Assembly (NCBI GenBank): GCA_021816385.1
Contig: JAKAYJ010000012.1
Coordinates: forward strand, 1-14,317
Source: Thermoplasmata archaeon
GTDB lineage: Archaea; Thermoplasmatota; Thermoplasmata; Thermoplasmatales; Thermoplasmataceae
Reading direction: 5' to 3'
Length of the DNA stretch: 14,317 nucleotides
Shown here piece by piece: positions 11,550 through 14,317 of the stretch (position 1 is its first letter; each line of letters starts with the position of its first letter). A program made the translations under genes and the position numbers. The notes under the pieces are model-generated. The model saw only the letters and a list, made by a program, of their open reading frames with translations, was not told the DNA's origin and did no database searches.

Positions 11550-11655
11550 TTTCTCTATATCTATAGACCTGAGGGGGTGGTATGAGGGAGTCAGTTCTTT
11601 AGAATGCCTTAACTCTTATCCTCATATTTACGCTGTTTCCAATGAATTATAATAA
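11550..11655. repeat. Noncoding repeat downstream of wHTH genes, copy 2
   Basis: Second copy of the element at 11048-11150, about 502 bp away and again just after a wHTH gene. Identity is complete over 11550-11576, then patchy with small indels. The rest of the gene-free stretch 11500-11849 holds the stem-loop at 11511-11528. From about 11660 to 11849 I see only tiny reading frames (under 20 codons) and no recognisable RNA gene. Confidence 0.65.
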
Positions 11656-11849
11656 TATGATTGCCATGAAGATCTCTGATCATGGATTATGGCCTGAATG
11701 AACCAACTAGTAATTGTTATACTTTAACGTTGCTAGTCCTGAATTTTCACAGCAAAACAGTGAATGCCACCATAACCACAGAGAAAGAGTGTACAATGAA
11801 ATGGATGCAACCGAAATTATCATGGATTCTCAGAAGAAGTGACTAGGTG

Positions 11850-12644
11850 TTAGTCAAGAAACTTCTCCAAGCGTGAGAATTTATTAGGGAAGGAATCCAG
11901 TATTGACCGAAATAGTGACATCTCATCTATGAAGTCGTAGAGCGATTGATTAATTTTTGTAAACTTTTCCTCACTTCTGAATTCTATTGGAATTCGGATT
12001 CTAAGATCTGGCCAATCATGAGAAGTAAACTCTTCACCATTAAAATCGCTGAAGTCTCTAAATTTATCATACAGTGCTTTAAACGGGATCTCCACAAACC
12101 TTGGCACCGGAAGTGCGATGCAATAAATTAAGGAAACATTTAGACCAAATTTGACAGCCCTCAATAATTTTTGAAGCTGACCACTTTCAAATTCTATCCT
12201 AAAGTCTGGCTTTGGTCCATATTGGCTTTTTACTTCGCTGACTATTAGCTTGCTTCCTTGAATTCTCAAGAATTCAATTGTGTTTGATGACACAAGACTC
12301 GACACAGTCAAAAGAGTACTCTTTATATCGATCATCTCTTCGCTGTCATTTAACGAGAGTATACTTTTTTTTACTCCGCCCTCGTTTGGTTCGTAATTTG
12401 CATTCTTATCTCTGAGGGTTTCTAATAAGTGGTTTTTTAACACTCCAGTGTCTCGGTTTAGAATTTTTGTCAAGAATTTTAACTGCTTTAATTCATCCTG
12501 TTTAATATCAAGTCCCCACTCATATGCGTGAGAATGTGCATTGTACATTGTAAAAACACCGTTAAGACTAAAATATTTACCTATTAAATTCTCCATGTAA
12601 AAACCAAAAGGTTGTCTGAATTTCTGTTTTAACGTCTTATCCAT
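11850..12644 (-). CDS. Orphan PD-(D/E)XK-like nuclease candidate
   Basis: A 264-residue cytoplasmic protein transcribed from its own leaderless promoter. Residues 121-178 resemble the core of the PD-(D/E)XK nuclease fold: a strand with acidic E124 (NTIEFLRI), a second strand with E137-x-K139 (KLIVSEVKS), then Q156 in a helix (SGQLQKLLRAVKFG) and a strand VSLIYCIALPVP. That E-x-K plus downstream Q helix plus hydrophobic strand is typical of restriction-endonuclease-like enzymes. The N-terminal 110 residues are helical and unrecognised, and the C-terminus is helical. No methyltransferase accompanies it, so it is not a conventional restriction system. It might be a defence effector, an anti-competitor nuclease or a DNA-processing enzyme. 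The DNA is AT-richer than the operon, suggesting separate acquisition. Confidence 0.7.
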   Translation of the reverse strand: MDKTLKQKFRQPFGFYMENLIGKYFSLNGVFTMYNAHSHAYEWGLDIKQDELKQLKFLTKILNRDTGVLKNHLLETLRDKNANYEPNEGGVKKSILSLNDSEEMIDIKSTLLTVSSLVSSNTIEFLRIQGSKLIVSEVKSQYGPKPDFRIEFESGQLQKLLRAVKFGLNVSLIYCIALPVPRFVEIPFKALYDKFRDFSDFNGEEFTSHDWPDLRIRIPIEFRSEEKFTKINQSLYDFIDEMSLFRSILDSFPNKFSRLEKFLD

Positions 12645-12664
12645 TAGAAGAAGATGTTTTTACC

Positions 12665-12674
12665 ATATTAATAT
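12665..12674 (-). promoter_or_regulatory. TATA box of the nuclease-like gene
   Basis: The self-complementary ATATTAATAT is centred about 26 nt upstream of the minus-strand ATG at 12644, which is right for leaderless initiation. Confidence 0.5.
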
Positions 12675-12886
12675 CTGCTGCGATGCTCGTGTAGACGTTA
12701 AGATATAGAACTCATATTTTGGACAGTATAACGGAATATCTACTACTTTCGAAAGGATGTGCATGTTTTCTACAGGCATGTTTACCAGGTTAATTGTCAT
12801 GGCAAATCTTGGCCGGTGAAAACCTTAAAATGCCTTGAAATTCAGAAAAAAGAAACGTTCTTATTCTTAGGTGCAGGTTAAGAATT

Positions 12887-13093
12887 ATGGCAATCGACCC
12901 ATTGAAAAAATCATACAGGAATAGAAGGAAAGATCAGCTTGAAGTGGACTACTCGATCCTCAGGGATGCAGCTGAGAGATTCGAAACAAAGGAAGGACTC
13001 ATGGAATTTGTGGAAAGCAGGTTCAATGTTATATCAAGCCACCTGACCTATGAGAATGCGAATGAACTCAAGGATGAACACGGCCTTCTTTGA
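12887..13093 (+). CDS. Unknown 68-residue charged helical protein
   Basis: A small, charged, probably all-helical protein (PLKKSYRNRRKDQLEV, DYSILRDAAERFETKEGLME, FVESRFNVISSHL, YENANELKDEHGLL). No cysteines, no membrane segment and no family I recognise. Its codon use resembles the replication operon rather than the AT-rich cargo genes. A weak TATA-like ttattctta lies about 22 nt upstream of the ATG, so it may be leaderless. A six-T run 16 nt after the stop looks like a terminator, making this a single-gene unit. The upstream gap 12645-12886 contains nothing else I can support. Confidence 0.55.
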   Translation: MAIDPLKKSYRNRRKDQLEVDYSILRDAAERFETKEGLMEFVESRFNVISSHLTYENANELKDEHGLL

Positions 13094-13108
13094 TTCTCAG
13101 CACCTTAA

Positions 13109-13114
13109 TTTTTT
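13109..13114 (+). terminator. Poly-T terminator after the 68-residue gene
   Basis: TTTTTT lies 16 nt downstream of the stop at 13093. Oligo-T tracts are the main intrinsic termination signal in archaea. Confidence 0.5.
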
Positions 13115-13252
13115 AGATCCTAATCCACAATTCTATATTTTCACATTTTCACTCTTAACTATGGGATATTAGACATGCTCTTTTCTATGAAACATGTAAC
13201 ACCATTAGGAGAATTATGAAAACACAACCTCATGAAGTGTTACATTGATTTC

Positions 13253-13268
13253 TGTTACTGTAGTAACA
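13253..13268. promoter_or_regulatory. 16-bp palindromic operator, second copy
   Basis: TGTTACTGTAGTAACA is the exact reverse complement of the site at 11192-11207. It is centred about 43 bp upstream of the TATA box of the surface-protein gene, a position more suited to activation than to blocking. A half-site-like TGTTACA lies at about 13238-13244. Confidence 0.68.
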
Positions 13269-13300
13269 CATTTATGCCCATATAAAAATAACCACAAATA

Positions 13301-13307
13301 TTTAATA
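13301..13307 (+). promoter_or_regulatory. TATA box of the surface-protein gene
   Basis: tttaata is centred about 26 nt upstream of the ATG at 13330, within a very AT-rich stretch. No ribosome binding site is present, so a leaderless transcript is likely. Confidence 0.55.
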
Positions 13308-13329
13308 CAATTTGAATTTATAATTTGAT

Positions 13330-14317
13330 ATGGAGTTCAAACTTAATATAGATAGGGAAGCGAGAAAGAGTTTTAACAAGGTAACTGTCATTTTCCTGTC
13401 TCTGATAATGATCTTCTCAATAGGTTTCACTGTGATTTCCTTCAATAATGCAATCCAGAATTCAGGATCATCTTCAAACATCCAGAGCAATGTTCCAGAA
13501 GCCCTCTATTCAAAATGCGGTGAATCCGTATGCTTCATGGGTAGCCAGCCGATCATTTCCTTTGGCACGACTAAATACCCTGTGCAGTATGATATTTTCA
13601 CCGTAGGTTCACAGAGCAGCAATGTAGCAACACCATATGTTTCAGGATCATCCAGTCCCGGAAATTTATCAATGGCAGACTTCAATTCTTACCATACCCG
13701 TGAAATCCAAAATAATAACTGCACATCCGCTGATCTGGTAAGATATGGGAACAGCACTCAGGCAGCCGATGTCTTCTCCTTCCACCAGTATGGGATGGGA
13801 TCATCCGTAGCATTCCAGAACAAACTGAATGTAAGTGCAACGTACATTGTTGATTTTACAATGGTATTACCAGGCACAGACAACTTCACAATATCAGGCG
13901 ATAGCAGTAACACGTTTCATTCATTTGCCGGTACAAGTTTCATCATAGGCCAGAAGAATTCCAGCATCACCATAGGTGGACTTAACATAAACTGGATATG
14001 TGACTCGAACCTGTTTCACATGGGCGAGATCAAGAAGATGAACGGTTATAATGCATTGATACTTTCATTCGGTCCTGTCAGGTTAAGTGCTCATGAGACG
14101 TATACCATAGATCCGAACATAGAACCTGAAATTTCACAAGGCAGGCCTATACACAAGAGCGGGGGAGGCGGGGGAGGCAGTGGTGGTGGCGGATGTAATC
14201 CAGTTACCACATATCCTCCTGTTCTTTCAGGCCTGGAAATAAATCAGCCATCTTCCACATGTTTTGCAAATGGTTCAGCAGATGGTCATATAAGCATATC
14301 ATACGAAATATCATCAT
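13330..14317 (+). CDS. Secreted or membrane-anchored surface protein, 3' partial
   Basis: An open frame of 329 codons running off the right edge. After a charged N-terminus (MEFKLNIDREARKSFNK) comes a single hydrophobic segment at about residues 18-38 (VIFLSLIMIFSIGFTVISF), a signal anchor or signal peptide. The rest is Ser/Thr/Asn-rich and extracellular in character, with several N-x-S/T sequons and few charged residues. At about 278-290 a glycine linker (GGGGGGSGGGG) is followed by CNPVTTYPPVLSGLEIN, which looks like the start of an Ig-like or repeated beta domain. Paired cysteines (CGESVC) may form disulfides. No protease or enzyme motif is visible. It could be a host surface protein at the edge of the element or an element-encoded adhesin or entry factor. 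Its upstream palindrome links it to the wHTH gene at 11215. Confidence 0.75.
   Translation, partial: MEFKLNIDREARKSFNKVTVIFLSLIMIFSIGFTVISFNNAIQNSGSSSNIQSNVPEALYSKCGESVCFMGSQPIISFGTTKYPVQYDIFTVGSQSSNVATPYVSGSSSPGNLSMADFNSYHTREIQNNNCTSADLVRYGNSTQAADVFSFHQYGMGSSVAFQNKLNVSATYIVDFTMVLPGTDNFTISGDSSNTFHSFAGTSFIIGQKNSSITIGGLNINWICDSNLFHMGEIKKMNGYNALILSFGPVRLSAHETYTIDPNIEPEISQGRPIHKSGGGGGGSGGGGCNPVTTYPPVLSGLEINQPSSTCFANGSADGHISISYEISS

Noticed and set aside
11660..11849. Small reading frames in the gap before the nuclease gene
   Set aside because: All are under 20 codons, without ribosome sites or suitably placed TATA boxes.
410..12010. About fifteen AGATCT hexamers in the window, roughly three times the number expected from composition
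   Set aside because: Most fall in coding sequence as Asp/Glu-Leu or Arg/Lys-Ser codon pairs, so codon use and the repeated E-D-L motif explain them better than a modification or uptake signal.
15..13147. Shared 10-mer TTTTCACATT at 15-24 and 13138-13147 as a possible att pair
   Set aside because: Too short and AT-rich, with no flanking similarity and no tRNA at either place; expected by chance at this composition.

Overview
The window reads as an archaeal mobile genetic element or an integrated plasmid/virus, most likely from a Thermoplasmatales-type euryarchaeon. I infer this from four things: moderately AT-rich DNA with AGG/AGA and ATA codons, TATA boxes about 25-28 nt upstream of ATGs (leaderless promoters), strong Shine-Dalgarno sites only inside the polycistron, and archaeal-type proteins (zinc-ribbon integrase, RHH and wHTH regulators, LSm-like proteins). 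The genus cannot be fixed from the sequence alone.

Layout. Positions 1-1427 hold a tyrosine recombinase with a C-terminal zinc ribbon. Positions 1419-1700 look like the decayed 3' end of a tnpB gene on the minus strand. A minus-strand accessory block follows (1703-3740): a retropepsin-like aspartic protease, a small DUF5678-like partner, and a 363-residue protein with two ribbon-helix-helix-like segments. A short divergent control region (3738-3844) separates this block from a compact plus-strand operon of fourteen genes (3842-11017), most with overlapping stops and starts or strong ribosome binding sites.

The operon is the replication and core module. It starts with two small RHH proteins and a 51-residue protein. 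Next come a bifunctional primase-polymerase and a 963-residue D5-type SF3 helicase. The helicase carries a long C-terminal extension with a GINS B-domain-like segment. Its linker DNA contains two dense clusters of inverted and direct short repeats that fall in different reading frames, the strongest candidate for a replication origin here. Downstream are two LSm-like proteins, one of them clearly Hfq-like, several unknown small proteins, a cysteine-cluster protein, an acidic-tailed protein and a wHTH regulator.

Positions 11018-11850 contain a second, paralogous wHTH gene under its own promoter. Each wHTH gene is followed by a copy of the same roughly 100-bp noncoding repeat. A 16-bp palindrome lies over the promoter of the second wHTH gene and recurs upstream of a secreted/surface protein gene at 13330, which suggests a small regulon. 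Between these are an orphan PD-(D/E)XK-like nuclease on the minus strand (11850-12644) and a 68-residue unknown. The surface protein runs off the right edge. No tRNA, rRNA, CRISPR array or complete insertion sequence was seen, and no convincing att repeat pair, so the element's limits are undetermined.
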